Source: Margaritifera margaritifera (lineage: Eukaryota; Mollusca; Bivalvia; Unionida; Margaritiferidae). Taken from it: a DNA stretch of 64,000 nucleotides. Positions 1 through 13,412 of the stretch are shown piece after piece. The notes under the pieces were generated by a model, which worked only from the letters and a program-made list of their open reading frames with translations, made no database searches and had not been told where the DNA came from. The DNA is taken from contig JAQPZY010001295.1 in assembly GCA_029931535.1 (NCBI GenBank), positions 1,860,001 to 1,924,000 of the forward strand, written 5' to 3'. The position numbers and the translations under genes were made by a program. The stretch's first letter is position 1, and each line of letters starts with the position of its first letter.

Positions 1-2576
1 AGTTTCTGAGCTAGATCGATTACTCCATAATGCAATTTCTGATGAACAAGTTGTACCCAAGATATCAAACAATACAGTGTTGTCAAATTGAAGACTGGTC
101 TAATGGGTTTGTTTTGACAGGTGCAAAATTTCAAGCTGCAAAACTGGGTTTGTAATCTAAGACATTCATATAAGCTTTGGTCTTGATACAAGTTTAATGA
201 ATTATATGAATGTTGCAAATATTTTTGTTGTATCAACAATATGGTATAAAAGCAACCAGAAATCAAATTAATGATTGACTGTATTAAATTCTTTAGGTTG
301 AGATAATACAGTACTCCATCACTATAAAGCCCTTCATTATAACATGGTTCCTGTAAAAGGCAAGTAAGATCAATAAATCCCATTTCATTAAGTCTAAGTA
401 AAATTAACTGTACATGAATAATGTGCTTAATTATATGGTGGTCTCACTATAAGGCAGTATACTTTGTGACTCCCACGGACAGCATATTATTGATGGAGTA
501 CTGTACTCTTACCTCTAAAATGGACTGGCAAGTTGATACCATTTGAAATCATTTTACAAAGGAAATAAGCCATTCACTCAGCAAAAGTTAGATTTGTGAC
601 AGAGATCAGTTCTCGCTTTCTACTTGTAATACTTGGATATTTTTTGTAACGTATAATCACATGGAATTTCATAAATTATTTTCTTGTAACCATCACCGTG
701 TTAATAAGAAAGATCCTCAGGTATGTTCCATATCTCCAAATCTGACTTTCTCCAAATCCTAATGACAAGCACTCTGAGATCTGTTGACAAGGAAGCAGTA
801 CTGTGTGAACTGAACTGGAATTATTACACACTGTAACAACACTATCCAAATTTGCTATTAAACTTATCTTTCGAAAATTACCAAAGTATTCAACCCATTA
901 TGCCGAAATGGACCACAGAATGTCATTTTGAAAGAGATCTACGTTGTACAGAACTGACATGTGTGCACCCAGGATACAGAAAAAGAAATTTCTGTATTGC
1001 AATGGCTTTAATTACCTATTTCTGTGTTGCAATGGTTTTAGTTATCTATTTCCAGCACCTTAACTGCACTTTTACAACTTTTCATATATTTATTTTTTCA
1101 CCAGAGACACAATGGAAGACAACTGATCATGTTGATTCAATTCAATTCACACGGTAAACAATGTTGTCTTTTTCAATGAATCCATGTTACTAACATCATA
1201 AAAAGTGTCAAACATACAACAAATATGGACAATTCTATGTTATGACTTAGATCATATATAGTTCATAATAACAATCTATATATTTATGACATATTAATGT
1301 ATATATCCAAAAGCTTTGCAAAATTTTATAATTAAAATAGATTTCAAAATGTATTTTCACCTACTATGGGTGAAAAAAATAATTTGACACAAAATTAGTG
1401 TAGATATTTAAAAAAGAAACAAAATAATCAGATTTGTCATCTTTTCTTACCTTTGTACCTGACCTTGCTCGAGGTCAAGCATGTGTGATTGTTAGCAGTT
1501 AAAAAAGGAGGTAACGGTTTAGTAGTGCTTAGGATGAGATTAAGTACTAGCATTTCTCACACCACAGAGTAGTTGGACATTCAACAAATGCAGAGTCCCT
1601 GGGTGCTCCATAACATTAACAATGAATATAAAATAGCAGTTATTAACTATTTATCTATAGCAAAGAACTAATCGTACACAATAATACAATACAAGAAAAA
1701 TGTTTTGGATGGAAACTATATCCCCCAATGCAAGGACAGAATAAATTGAAATGTTATCTCCCCATGCTGGGTTTTCTTTCATGAAATAAATTTCTATAAT
1801 TCATAGAATTAAAACTCTATTTATCAACAGATACATTAAAACAAAATGAGATTGATACTAAAACCATATGGCATTCTCCTAGAACATAGTTTTTATTCTC
1901 TTATAAATAAATGTATTTATAGATAGAATTTGTTGTTCTTAGGTATGTAAACCTCATACTGCTTATAAAAAAATTTCTGAGAAGGGTCTACACTATTTCA
2001 AGTTGTCAGCACACTCAGAGAAGAAAATTAAACTTGCTTCTCTCCAATTTATACACTCACAAATACAGTAAAACATTGATTATCTGGATGCTTCTTATGC
2101 CAACATTTTCATCACACAGACAACCAAGTGTTCCTCAAATACATAATTAATTCTTTATAAAGTTACTGGTTATCTGGACAATTGATTACAGAAACAAAAT
2201 CCACATTGCCAGTCAAGTCTTGATAACTTAAGATTTTTACTGTAGTTTTTGTTTCCCCCATAGCTGATGAGCATTTCATGGTAAAAATATGAGATAGTGT
2301 CTGAAAAAATATTTCAAACATTGTTCAAATTCATACATTAACATACACATAATGACCCTTGACCGACTTACTGGGTGTAAATTAAAGTCAATCTATTTTA
2401 CCATAAACCTACTTTTATTCATGCTTACTAGATCTGTGGAATGCTTACATCAAAGTATTTCACAGCTTTCACATTTTATACACTTTTTATTACTCATGTT
2501 TTAAAGTTCTAAAGGAAAGTTAGAGAATGGATAGCTTCCCCTTACAAATTATTACATAAAATCTAAAGTATGAAAT
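1..2576. other. AT-rich sequence without a recognised gene
   Basis: No convincing exon or RNA gene was seen. A 30-bp unit is duplicated at about 988-1047 (atttctgt.ttgcaatgg). A GTAAG-like donor on the minus strand near 1450 has no matching acceptor. Confidence 0.6.
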
Positions 2577-2800
2577 AAAAATAGGCTTATAGTATCCCAA
2601 CAGTCAATTTGATGACCAAGGAATAAGTATATATAAAAATAGGTTTACAGTATCCCTACAGTCAATTTGATGACCAAGGTATAAGTATATATAAAAATAG
2701 GTTTACAGTAGCCCTATAGTCAATTTGATGACCAAGGTATAAGTATATATAAAAACAGGCTTATATTATCCCTATAGTCAATTTGATGACCATGGTGTAC
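2577..2800. repeat. 58-bp tandem repeat, 4 copies
   Basis: Units begin at about 2581, 2639, 2697 and 2755, each with gtcaatttgatgaccaagg and a following aagtatatataaaaa. The period is exactly 58 bp, and divergence is highest in the last copy. Confidence 0.9.
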
Positions 2801-4472
2801 ATCAGACCAATGTCTTTTTTCTGCATAATTCAAACATTCATGTTTTTACATTTCTGTCTCAAAAGTGACATTTTAATGTGATAAAACTTGTAATGAAATA
2901 AATCTTAATAACAAATGCTACAAATTAGTTTTTATTTTTTGTGGTTTATTCAAGAAACTGATACAACCATGTTCTTCATTTATTACAAGCCAATGAATTA
3001 AATCTTAGAGAAATAAAATAGATGTTGATATTTTGATTTACAATGGAACAATAGATACAAAGAAATAAACAGTTTTGGATTTGGAATCAAAGTAAACTCA
3101 AAATAGGTATCTTACCAGTTCCCCGATAGTGAGATAACAAAATAAAATCAAAACAATAATTTATTCACAACTGTACAAAATATAATGGTGAACAATTCAG
3201 GGTTTAACAGACAATTTCTATGCCACAGAATACTTACAATATTATCTGCTTGAGAGTTCAACATGAAATATAATTACTGGTATATCAAAATAAGAACTGA
3301 ATTTCCATCTATTTTTCCCCACAAAGTTGACAAAAATATTCTCAGCTGTACACGACAATATGATGCTTAAACTCTATCCAATATGTAACATACAAGATGA
3401 CATATTGAGAATTAAACTCTATGCAATATGTAACATACAAGATGATATACCGAGGATGAAATCCACAAAGCATCTTAATAGCATCATCACTTTGGATACA
3501 ATATCAATTTCCATATGAATAACGATTTTCAGCAGCTTTGAATGGAACAGTAATTTAAAAAAATTTCATGTGAATAAAACTGCATATAAATGTTGAATAC
3601 ATAATGCCAAAATGAATAACAGACTAAAGACATCTACTCATTACTATCTTTCTATAGTTGTTTTCAAATGTCATTATGAGTGGCAACTGGTGCTGCATGT
3701 AAAAATGCATTTCTGCAAATGTCCTGAAAAATGGATAAAGACAGCTCTTGTTACATGGGCTTCAATAATTGTATGCTGTTCTTTTCCACATTAATGTGGA
3801 CACTATGCATTCCATTAACCCTCAAAAGTTCAAGGCTTTCGTAATGCAAATTTTCGGCACCCAAGAAGAGGGCCAGAAGCTGGTATAAACCTGCAGGGGT
3901 GACCTCCCTTCAATAATCATGTCCTATTGTTGTCTGTGTCGTAATTTGCAATCATAATTTTTTTTCTGTAATAATAAATAAAAGATCCTTCAATAAAAAA
4001 GAAAACTTTTATAAAACTAAACAAAATGTTCAATACACAATACTGAAATATTTATTGACTGGAAGTCAGCAGAGATTGGAGCCTGTGCACCCTTGTAAGG
4101 AAAAAACATTTGACAACATGGCAGCAGTTTTAACATTACGACATTGAGGGTGAGTTGAATGTATACATGAATGGGGTAAAGAACGGTATGAAACTATTAA
4201 AGCTCGAGTAAACAGGATACTCTTTGTCCATTAGTGAAGCCATTTACATTCATACAGTTTAAATGCAGCACCAGGTAGTATTCGTGATGCTGTCTGACAC
4301 CAACTATAAGAAGTCTGTAACAACATACAGTCAAACTAGCATATAGTGACCACACAAAACCAGTCTTAATACAAAGATGGTCTTTATTTGCAGGTAAGAA
4401 TGTGAAAGAAACAAAGGTAAGAATGTGAAAGAAACAAAGAAAGATAGAAAGATAAAAAGATAGAAAGATAGA
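2801..4472. other. AT-rich sequence; one small duplication
   Basis: Nothing gene-like was seen. A 45-bp unit (aaactctat.caatatgtaac) is duplicated at about 3369-3458. Just before 4473 the sequence becomes gaaa/gata simple repeat (about 4410-4472). Confidence 0.55.
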
Positions 4473-5868
4473 TACTGTAGTGTCAATAATTTCGTGGGAT
4501 ACCAATTTTCATGGATTTCGTTGTTGCCCTGAACCACAAATTTAAAGACCCAATGAAAAATTAACCACATAGGATAAAGAAGCCCCCCTCACCCACCTCA
4601 TTTTCATTAACTGTGCTTCATTCCTAGAGATGAACAAAGCTGTTTGATAAATCAATCTCATTTCTGTAATCTGGTAGAAATTAGTAGCTTTTACACGTTT
4701 GTTTTATTTTAACCCTTAAAACAAGAATGATAAAGCATTTTATATTGTTTCAATGCACACAAATATATACAGTATCCAATAACTGTAATTTCCTCTCAAT
4801 GCCTTAAATCAATATGTTGTGAGATAAGGATAGTGAGAAACGAGAAAAAGCATAAGGTATTCAAACACTGTTATTACTGAAAATGAAGGAAAGAATAAGA
4901 AATTATATTATAAATGAACATTAGATTTAATACTTATTCAAATCAATTATTTATTCAAGTGAAACTATTGTTGAAAAATTTAAATCCTTGTGAAAGCACT
5001 TCTCGTTTTATCCACAGGGGCTTGTATCATTGCTTACAATTTACCTATCAATCATACATGTACTATCTGATAAATTGTAAGCAACAATATGAGCCCTTGT
5101 AGTTTTATCCATGTATGCTTAATCCCAATGAATAAGATGACTAAAATACTAGAACTATTGCTTAGAGCACAATTACTAACAAAACACTATATATACACTA
5201 ATTACCGCAGAGTATTGAAGCTCACACTTTACTGATTTTCAGACAAAACTGCTGAATCAACATTGTGTCTGCTGGTACACACGTTTGTAGGGTAAATAAT
5301 CCTGAAATTGTTGAATTAAAGAAGTCCAGCATTCTGAAAGCCACAGATAATTAGGTTCATTCTTTCACACATTTTCGCGTGAGCCACAATTACCCATTCA
5401 GCATGAAATGGCTTGATTGATGAGGTTTTTAAGTAAAGTCTAGTGGTTGAAGTCGTTTTGTACATGAGGCAGGCTCAATTGTTTTTCAATTTAGTTAGCA
5501 TCTCCATACTTTGATAGGTTCTAAACACATGTACTTTATTAACTGATCAGCTTAGTGTTGTTGGCTGCATTGGCTCCCTTTGATGCCGAGTGTAAGTGTA
5601 TTTGTCTTGACAGGTGTTTGATTTGTGCTCATATAGGTGGTAGTATTGTTTTAACCATTGAAGCAACCATCGTTTGTTGTCGTCATAGTTTTGTTCCTTT
5701 GTATTCTTTATTTGGGGTATTTGTAGAGGTTTATCCACGAAATGCAATACCTACAAATATGCAAACTTTGACAGGCAAAACTACAAATTCAAGTACCCAC
5801 GAAAATGTAATTTTTTTTTTACAAAACCACAAAAACTGAGACCCATGAAAATAAATGATACTACAGTA
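4473..5868. mobile_element. Candidate 1.4-kb non-autonomous DNA element with inverted ends
   Basis: The left end reads tactgtagtgtcaataatt followed by tcgtggga. The reverse complement of the right end reads tactgtagtatcatttatt followed by ttcatggg. These two ends match imperfectly as inverted repeats. Both sit against gataga (4467-4472 and 5869-5874), a possible 6-bp target duplication, though the flanks are low-complexity GATA sequence. No transposase frame is present. The 'ttcgtggg' phrasing near the ends recurs internally around 5800, so two separate smaller elements are an alternative. Confidence 0.45.
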
Positions 5869-6932
5869 GATAGATAGGTAGGTAAGTAGGCAGGTTGGTA
5901 GGTTATGTCTTTTATAGTGCTGGTAATTATTTCAGGTAAGACATGAACTAAATATTTACCCCTAGTTATCACTGGTCACTATAAGCAGTATATGAGGGTC
6001 CATGGTACCAAAAAATAATAAATGCTGATTGTGTTCAGCAGGTGGCATCTATATAAAAGCAAAGTATATAGGAAATTTCAAGAGGAATGAAAAATGGTGG
6101 TCTCTATGAGCAAGTAGTCACTATTTGCAGGTGGTCATTAGACCAAGTTTGACTATATATACAAAGTAAATGTCTTATATAATGTATGTAATGATATGAA
6201 ACTAAATTTCTTTTTGTCAACAGTCTTAAACCCTTCAAGACCTTTTCCCTATTTTAAACTTTTGTAATCAAGATGCTATGTGGACATGAGGTGATTGTTG
6301 CTAAATGAATCACACTTGTATACAACACCATATCACAAGCAAAATCACAATATAAGAAATACTTCTACATATTTAATGATGATATGATAAAAGATAAGAA
6401 AGGCATACAAAAAAGATGTATATTTTTCAACTGAGATCGGAAAATCAAGTTAAAACATTAAAACTGTTTTTTCCTTGTTGGTTCAAACATAACCCTTGAT
6501 TATATCAGACTGGACATTTAGTAATAATTCTTCTGTGTTCAACTTTTGTTGGTCAGTTTAAGAAGAAAAGGAAACTGTTTCCTTGTTCAAGTCACTGCTT
6601 TTTTTCAACTAATATTCAATAGAGCTGTTGTTTAAAATAATATTCAGGTAAGGCTAAAGGACTGTTAGAATCCTTCTGATATTCAAGCCAGAACTGATAG
6701 AATGGCATTAATACTGATAAAAAGAGACACCTGGTAACAGATTCTTCCCCTTTGCTTTTGATGGATTTTAACTGTACAACACAAATTAAGAAATTCAAGT
6801 TTTTTATCAATAGTTTGCACATAAGAACATGGGGAAAATATTGAGTGATCTTCCTTTGATGCTCACTCTGACACTGATCTGTCACTGAAAAGTCACACGA
6901 AGCAAGACAACGCCAATCCTACTCACACATAC
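5869..6932. other. Sequence downstream of exon C, no exon found
   Basis: This region should lie in the intron left of exon C on the minus strand. It begins with a short gata/ggta tract. No acceptor-donor pair with phase-2 borders and SR-like coding could be found. Confidence 0.5.
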
Positions 6933-6992
6933 CGATCGTGTTTGTGTTTCTTGCTCCTTTTCTTTTTCCTCTCTGGAGAATTGCTCTCATCT
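6933..6992 (-). CDS. Exon C of an SR-related (Ser/Arg/Lys-rich) nuclear protein gene
   Basis: This 60-bp internal exon is bounded on the minus strand by a TTTTCAG acceptor (just right of 6992) and a GTATGTG donor (just left of 6933). It begins with the third base of a codon and ends after two bases, so both flanking introns are phase 2. Its frame joins exon B without a stop. It encodes DESNSPERKKKRSKKHKHD between two split arginine codons, a Ser-Pro then Lys/Arg/His-rich tract. Such tracts are common in nuclear-speckle and splicing proteins, where SP/RS serines are phosphorylated; the role here is inferred from composition only. The next exon, to the left, was not found. Confidence 0.72.
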
Positions 6993-7244
6993 CTGAAAAT
7001 TAAATAATGTACAGTATGAAATACAAAAACAATAAATTTGCAAAAACAACATGCCCCTATGGTTTTCTCTGTGTTTGATTTTCTTACCATACCACCACTC
7101 CTAACTTTCACTAGGGGAATACATAAAAAATATTAGACCATTATGCATATTGACAAACCATCCATAATCAAATAGTGTGCCTCAAACTTTTAAGTTTCTA
7201 TTAAACATGGTGTAGAAAGATTTTTAAGCAATATTTCACATGCA

Positions 7245-7275
7245 CCACACACACACACAAATACACACACACACT
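7245..7275. repeat. (CA)n microsatellite
   Basis: An interrupted CA run (acacacacacacaaatacacacacacac) inside the exon B-C intron. Confidence 0.85.
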
Positions 7276-7417
7276 CACAATCAAATAAGAACATTACAGA
7301 CACGGATCTGCTCTTGTATAGAGTGTTGGCTGGGTTTGTTTTCTTTTTCTTGTGAAATCATAGATAGAACAAACTTGTACTGACAGACTATTGCATTTTA
7401 TAAACTGTCAAACCTAT

Positions 7418-7728
7418 ATGATCACTTGTACTATCAGAATGTCACTTGTATAGTCAGGTTGTCACACATTTATGGTCAGACTGTCATGCTTGTTTGGTCA
7501 GATTGTCACACTTGCATGATTAGACTGTCATGCTTGTTTGGTCAGATTGTCATACTTGCATGATTAGACTGTCACACTTGTATTGTCAGATTATCCTCCC
7601 TGAACAATCTGACTGTTGCACTTGGTCAGATTGTTCCACTCTGAGCCAGACTGTCTTACCTTTAAAGTGTATCATCAGACTGTCACACTTTTATACAGTC
7701 AGCACACTTTTATACAGTCAGCACCCCT
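7418..7728. repeat. Degenerate ~26-bp tandem repeat (gtcagactgtcacacttg type)
   Basis: About a dozen diverged units of 'tggtcagattgtcacacttg' are seen. The same motif reappears in a shorter, more diverged patch at about 9424-9540, at the other end of this intron. Confidence 0.8.
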
Positions 7729-7737
7729 AATACCTCT

Positions 7738-8290
7738 TAAACTTTAAAAGCATTTGGGTGGCCTACTTAAAATGTTTTGCTAGAGCCAATTTCAAACTTA
7801 AAAGCATTTGGGTGGCCTACTTAAAATGTTTTGCTAGAGCCAATTTCAAACTTTAAAAACATTCGGGTGGCCTACTTAAAATGTTTTGCTAGAGCCAATT
7901 TCAAACTTTAAAAACATTTGGGTGGCCTACTTAAAATGTTTTGCTAGAGCCAATTTCAAACTTTAAAAACATTTGGGTGGCCTACTTAAAATGTTTTGCT
8001 AGTGCCAATTTCAAACTTTAAAAGCATTTGGGTGGCCTACTTAAAATGTTTTGCTAGTGCCAATTTCAAACTTTAAAAGCATTTGGGTGGCCTACTTAAA
8101 ATGTTTTGCTAGAGCCAATTTCAAACTTTAAAAGCATTTGGGTGGCCTACTTAAAATGTTTTGCTAGTGCCAATTTCAAACTTTAAAAGCATTTGGGTGG
8201 CCTACTTAAAATGTTTTGCTAGAGCCAATTTCAAACTTTAAAAGCATTTGGGTGGCCTACTTAAAATGTTTTGCTAGGGCCCATTTCAAT
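7738..8290. repeat. 55-bp minisatellite, ~10 copies
   Basis: The unit core is gcatttgggtggcctactta followed by aaatgttttgctag and gccaatttcaaa. The copies are nearly identical, differing at only a few sites (agagcc/agtgcc), so expansion or homogenisation was recent. Confidence 0.95.
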
Positions 8291-8617
8291 TTTTGGCTCA
8301 CATATCCTTAATACTCTGGTCACAAAAGAAACTGAGGAGATAAATCAAACTGAGTTGGTAATTAATGGTAGAAGCTGCAAAAAAGTGAAGTTTTTAGTTA
8401 AGACAATGTAAAGAGTTATCATAAAAACAACAATATATGGTTATTTTTAATAGTACATTGTATTCTGTCTGACAGAACTCTCTGCAGCCATCGTCTACTT
8501 CAACCTCTGGCTAGCCACTGAAATTCACTATTTTGGGTTATTAAAACCATCTCTCTACATATTGCCTGGTCAATAATACACTGATAAAGGGCCTTTACCT
8601 TCAATTTTTTTGGTTGA

Positions 8618-8822
8618 TAGTTTATATTAATAAATCATTGGCTATATCTACCTTTATGGCTTTATATTAATAAAGCATTGGCTATATCTACCTTTATGAC
8701 TTTATATTAATAAATCATTGGCTATATCTACCTTTATGGCTTTATATTAATAAAGCATTGGCTATATCTACCTTTATGGCTTTATATTAATAAAGCATTG
8801 GCTATATCTACCTTTAAGGCAA
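8618..8822. repeat. 40-bp minisatellite, 5 copies
   Basis: tttatattaataaagcattg repeats at 8661, 8701, 8741 and 8781, with a truncated first copy. The period is exactly 40 bp. Confidence 0.95.
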
Positions 8823-9551
8823 TTCAACGGACACTAATTTTACTTGTGACTCTAATATTTCCATATTTGATTCCATTACCACATTTTACTGATCCATACC
8901 ATTAACTGAGGTTAACTGCACAGGCAGGGCCTGAAAATTTCAGTTCTAACTCACTGGTCCAAGACCAGTAGGATCCTACACTGCTCTGGTCCACATAAGT
9001 CAAAAATTGGTCCAGCAACAAAGTCTGACATGTAAATATTTACTACTGTGTATAGCACATGAACAAAACATTGGAAAAAATTAAACAAATTAATGCAAAC
9101 GAAAAATTCTGACATTTACATGCTTTATTGATCACTGAATAACAAAATAATTAGTAATTTCATATATTTTTTAAGTAATTTATTTATTAAATTACCATAA
9201 ATATCAGAAAATGATATACCATGATCCATGATTTTCAGAAACTTGCTGGCCAGTGTTTCAGCGAGGTCTGACAAAAAAGGGGCCAATTAGCACCCTTAAG
9301 TTGAAAGAGTGGGCAATTGGTGTGATCATAGCGGGCCAACCTTATAATAAAATGAGATATCCTTGATACTGTCTATTTTACATGTTATTTGCATGAAAAA
9401 CCAAATAATAACTTATGGTACAATGTCAGACTGTCACTCCTGTACGGTTTGACCATCACACCTGTATGGTCAGACTATCATATTTGACTCTGATTCATTT
9501 GTATACAGTCTGATTCTCATACATGTACAATCACATATATGGGAAACTTAC
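8823..9551. other. Intronic sequence between the arrays and exon B
   Basis: No coding signal. It contains a diverged patch of the gtcagactgtca repeat (9424-9540) immediately before the exon B donor. Confidence 0.5.
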
Positions 9552-9629
9552 CTGGATTTGGACTTTTTCTTGCGTTTTGGAGGTGAGCTTGAGGATCTCT
9601 CAGGGGAACTGTCTGAATCTTTCACAATG
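9552..9629 (-). CDS. Exon B of the same SR-related protein gene
   Basis: This 78-bp exon lies between a CCTGTTGCAG acceptor and a GTAAGT donor on the minus strand. It is phase 2 at both ends. The peptide starts IVKDSDSSPERSSSSPPKRK and ends KKSKS, with the split codon completing to arginine at exon C. 'SPER' followed by a Lys/Arg run also occurs in exon C, so the two exons look like diverged repeats of one acidic-SPER-basic module. The 2.56-kb intron to exon C contains the 26-, 55- and 40-bp arrays. Codon content and splice signals both support a real exon. Confidence 0.75.
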
Positions 9630-10562
9630 CTGCAACAGGAGTTAAAAAATAAACTTTCCAATAGATAATAGGAATTTCTTGGTTTGTACAAAAATACCAT
9701 ATTTCTTGTAAATCTCTGTACATGAAAAAATAAATATTTTTGTTAAAGTACGAAAAATAATGTCTGCAAAAATGACTAATCATTTGGGGAAGTGATCATG
9801 TGCAAAAAAATGAAGGACCCAACATTGAGGACTCCAAAATATCTACATGATTGTCAATATTAAATTCATGTGCATTGGATGTAATTGTGCTAAAGCATGC
9901 ACTAGTACAATATGTTGCTTCAATCTGATAACATACATTTGTACTGAAAAGATAAGTTTGAAAACGGGTAAGTATAACACTGACATGTGTTGCATTGTCA
10001 CATTTTTATTCTTACACCTCGTGATACAAATATGCCCCGACATAATAAAGAGAGGGAGAGATAGAAAGAAAGATTTCAGCCTTTCTTCATGCCATTTTGT
10101 TCCTCGTACCTTACTGTCCCTGTTAAGCTGATGCTTTTGTCAAAGAGAAAACAGTAATAAATGGAAATTACACAAAATACATACCATACTCCTTCAATAT
10201 TTATAACCATATAAAATACATTTAGTTTAAAATCCCAAGAATGATCATTTACAATGGTGTCTAGTTTACTCTGCAAGATATATGTCACATTCTCACCAAA
10301 GAAGATTACCCATTATCAGTAAGTGCATGCACCTCCTGTAGTTAAACAGAATCTGGTCTGATCTTTGCTCATTGTCAATCATAGTTGTTACAATTATTCA
10401 AGATTGGATACTTCTGTTGGCAATTACAAAGGTGTTACTGGTTAAGAAACTCGCCTGAGTAGCATCTGGAATTACACTATACCATATATGTAAACATAAA
10501 AAAAACATCCTTAAATGAAATAAAGAATGACTGAAAATATATACCAAGCTGCACATGTCCAA

Positions 10563-10682
10563 ACAAAAGTCCCTTGAAGAGACTGACACTCTACTGGCAG
10601 AAAAGAATTTCCAGAAATTCAAGATAAGACCATTTCTTCCTTTTAACTGTTTAGTGTTGAAACCATCTCTGATATTCAGCGA
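10563..10682. repeat. Dispersed repeat, left part of a pearl-like element (copy 1)
   Basis: The phrases gactgacactctac, aagaatttcca and gaaaccatctctgatat recur in the same order at 54167-54297. Here the segment runs straight into the tandem core that starts about 10683, suggesting it is the left domain of that element. Confidence 0.6.
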
Positions 10683-11902
10683 TAACAAAGATTTTCAAAT
10701 TTGCTGCTGTGGTGGACATAACAGATGTCAGATTGGCACCATTTTCATTTAGGACCAAGTAGACATCATTATAAGTCCTCGTGAAAACCCCATGTCAATA
10801 CGACCATCCATTCAAGGGAATAGTGACAGCAAGATTTTCAAGACAGTTGTTGTAGAAGTTATATTGAATGTGCAATTGGCACCATTTTCATTTAGGACCA
10901 ACTAGGTACATGTATCATAAGAAGTCTAATGGTGAAAACCCCATGTTCATATAGCCATCCATTTTGGGAGGAGTAGAGATAACAATATTTTCTAGATGGC
11001 CACCATGGTGGCCATATTAAGGGTCAGTTTGCATCATTTTCGTTTAGGACCAACTGGACACCATAAGAATTCTTCAGGTTAAAACCACATGTTAAAATGA
11101 CTTTCCATTTAAGAGGAGTAGTTATAAGATTTTCAAGGTGGCCATCATGGTGGCCATATTGGATGTCATATCAGCACCATTTCCATTTAGGACCAACTAG
11201 GCATCAAAAGAAGTCTTTTGGTAAAGTACAATGATGATACGACCTGCCATCTAGGAGAAGTAGCGATAAGATTTTCCAGATGACCATTGTGTTGGCCATA
11301 TTGAAGGTCTGCTTGGTACCATTTTCATTCATGACCAATTAGCCATTATAAGAAGTCTTTCAGTGAAAACATCATGCTGATATGACCATTCGTTCAGGAA
11401 AAGTAATGATAATAATATTTTCAAGATGGATGTCTGAGTGGCACAATTTTCCTTTGGACCAACTAGATATCAGAGGAGGTCTTTTAATAAAAACCCGATG
11501 TTTAGATTACCATTCATTCTGGAAGAGTAGTGATAAAAAGATTCTCAAGATAGCCACTGTGACAGTCATATTGGATGTGTAAGTGGCATTATTTTCATTT
11601 ACGACCAACTTGACATCATAAGAAGTCTTCTGATGAAAACCCCATGTCAATACGTCTCTTCATTCAGAAGGAGTAGCGATAACATGATTTTCAAGATGGC
11701 CAATGTGGTGGCCATACAGGACATCCAAACGGCATCATTTTCACTTAGATCCAACTAGATCATGGAATAAATGTGTGTGTAAAATTTCATTGCAATCCTC
11801 AAAGTAGTTTAGGAGGAGTAGTGATAACAAACCTGTGCTAATGGACAGATGGCGGACAACAGACCATCCCATAAGCTCTTCTGGTCTATTACCAGCAGAG
11901 CT
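10683..11902. repeat. Pearl-like dispersed element: ~165-bp tandem core with a terminal hairpin
   Basis: Seven or so diverged units of about 140-170 bp carry, in order, gataacaagattttcaagat, ggccaccatggtggccatat, caccattttcatttaggacc, aactagacatcataagaag and gaaaaccccatgtcaatacg. The array ends with a non-repeated tail (atggacagatggcgg, ccatcccata) and a hairpin at 11874-11902. Similar units occur at about 51240-51560 and 54940-55620. This matches the design of bivalve tandem-repeat-bearing transposable elements. Confidence 0.75.
11874..11902 (+). other. Terminal hairpin of the pearl-like element
   Basis: The arms agctcttctggt and accagcagagct pair at 11 of 12 positions around a 5-base loop, followed directly by aaaaac. 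A comparable hairpin ends the repeat at 37716. It could be a transposition terminus such as that of rolling-circle elements, which end in a hairpin and CTRR; this is inference. Confidence 0.6.
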
Positions 11903-12242
11903 AAAAACTAATCCAAAATATAAAAATGTTGATTAGTAAACAGTGTTAATTTCCTTAAGGAGCTAGAGCAAGGAAAAAAGGTGGAATATAATGTGGGCTC
12001 TTTAGAGAAGACATTTTAATCTTAGGACACATGATGTATTTTAAACTGGAATCTTGAGACTGCAGATGTGAACTGCTGTCAATATGAATTCACACGCTTT
12101 TTAAACTAAAAAATCACTATTCCAATATAAAGTTCATTAGGTCCTGACTGTTTCCCTCACTGTTTTCAATTACAAGAGGCTTTGATTTCAATAATACAAA
12201 GCTCATGTGTATAAAATCATCACATCTTCTGAAAAAAGGCAT

Positions 12243-12795
12243 TGACTTGTAATAACTGAGATTATAACAACTGACTTGTAATAACTGAGACTACAACAAC
12301 TGACTTGTAATAACTGAGACTATAACAACTGACTTGTAATAACTGAGACTATAACAACTGACTTGTAATAACTGAGACTATAACAACTGACTTGTAATAA
12401 ATGAGACTATAACAACTGACTTGTTATAACTGAGATTATAACAACTGACTTGTAATAACTGAGACTATAACAACTGACTTGTAATAAATGAGACTATAAC
12501 AACTGACTTGTAATAACTGAGACTATAACAACTGACTTGTAATAACTGAGACTATAACAACTGACTTGTAATAACTGAGACTATAACAACTGACTTGTAA
12601 TAACTGAGATTATAACAACTGACTTGTAATAACTGAGACTATAACAACTGACTTGTAATAACTGAGACTATAACAACTGACTTGTAATAACTGAGACTAT
12701 AACAACTGACTTGTAATAACTGAGATTATAACAACTGACTTGTAATAACTGAGACTATAACAACTGACTTGTAATAACTGAGACTATAACAGATT
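12243..12795. repeat. 29-bp minisatellite, ~19 copies
   Basis: The unit is gacttgtaataactgagac followed by tataacaact, period 29. Copies differ at single sites (att/act, aaatgag). It lies in the exon A-B intron. Confidence 0.95.
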
Positions 12796-13189
12796 TCAGT
12801 AAAGACCTGCTTTATTTTTTGCCATTTTTTTGTACAATATTTGTGTGTCTACATTATTTCTCAAACATGTTGATCTTTAGATTTCAGACTTCATTTGTAC
12901 AAAATTTAAAATGTTCAATTATAAACAAACTTCTAAGTAAGAAATATTTTAGCACAAAAAAATAATAATTATTTTAATGGTTCGGCTGTGTACGAAAAAT
13001 GAACGGGTTAAATTTTTTTACAAGAAATATGATACAGCAACATGCTACTGGTAGGAAGTGATTTTTTTCATTTCCTTTTATGTACGTGTCAAGATGAACA
13101 TTGCTATTAAAGAATGAGACTTACTGTAACTGAAGTTTAAGCATTAAATTTATGAAACTATTATGAGATGACTGGTACGTCCAGTTTGA

Positions 13190-13412
13190 CAGGACGCAGT
13201 GGGTGACTAAAGAGCAATTTTCCCAAGGTGTACCAGCTAAAATGAAATCAAAGAAAGAATACACACAGTGAACTAAAGTGCAATTTTGCCAAGGTGTACC
13301 CTGTTAAAATGAAATCAAAGAAAGAATACACACAGTGGACCAAAGAGCAATTTTGCCAAGGTGTACACTGTTAAAATGAAATCATAGAAAGAACACACAC
13401 AGTGGACTCTAC
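13190..13412. repeat. ~66-bp tandem repeat, 3 copies
   Basis: gcaattttgccaaggtgtac and aaatgaaatcaaagaaagaa recur at about 13208, 13273 and 13340. Confidence 0.9.

Noticed and set aside
852..1157. A 101-codon plus-strand frame
   Set aside because: It has no ATG start, and its later half comes from a 30-bp duplication and T-rich DNA.
1445..1490. Minus-strand GTAAG donor after PRARSGTK-like codons, as a possible downstream exon of the SR-related gene
   Set aside because: No AG acceptor with a pyrimidine tract at a usable distance, and the phase does not match the other exons.
7738..8290. A CRISPR-like array
   Set aside because: The units are contiguous 55-bp tandem repeats with no unique spacers, in an animal intron.
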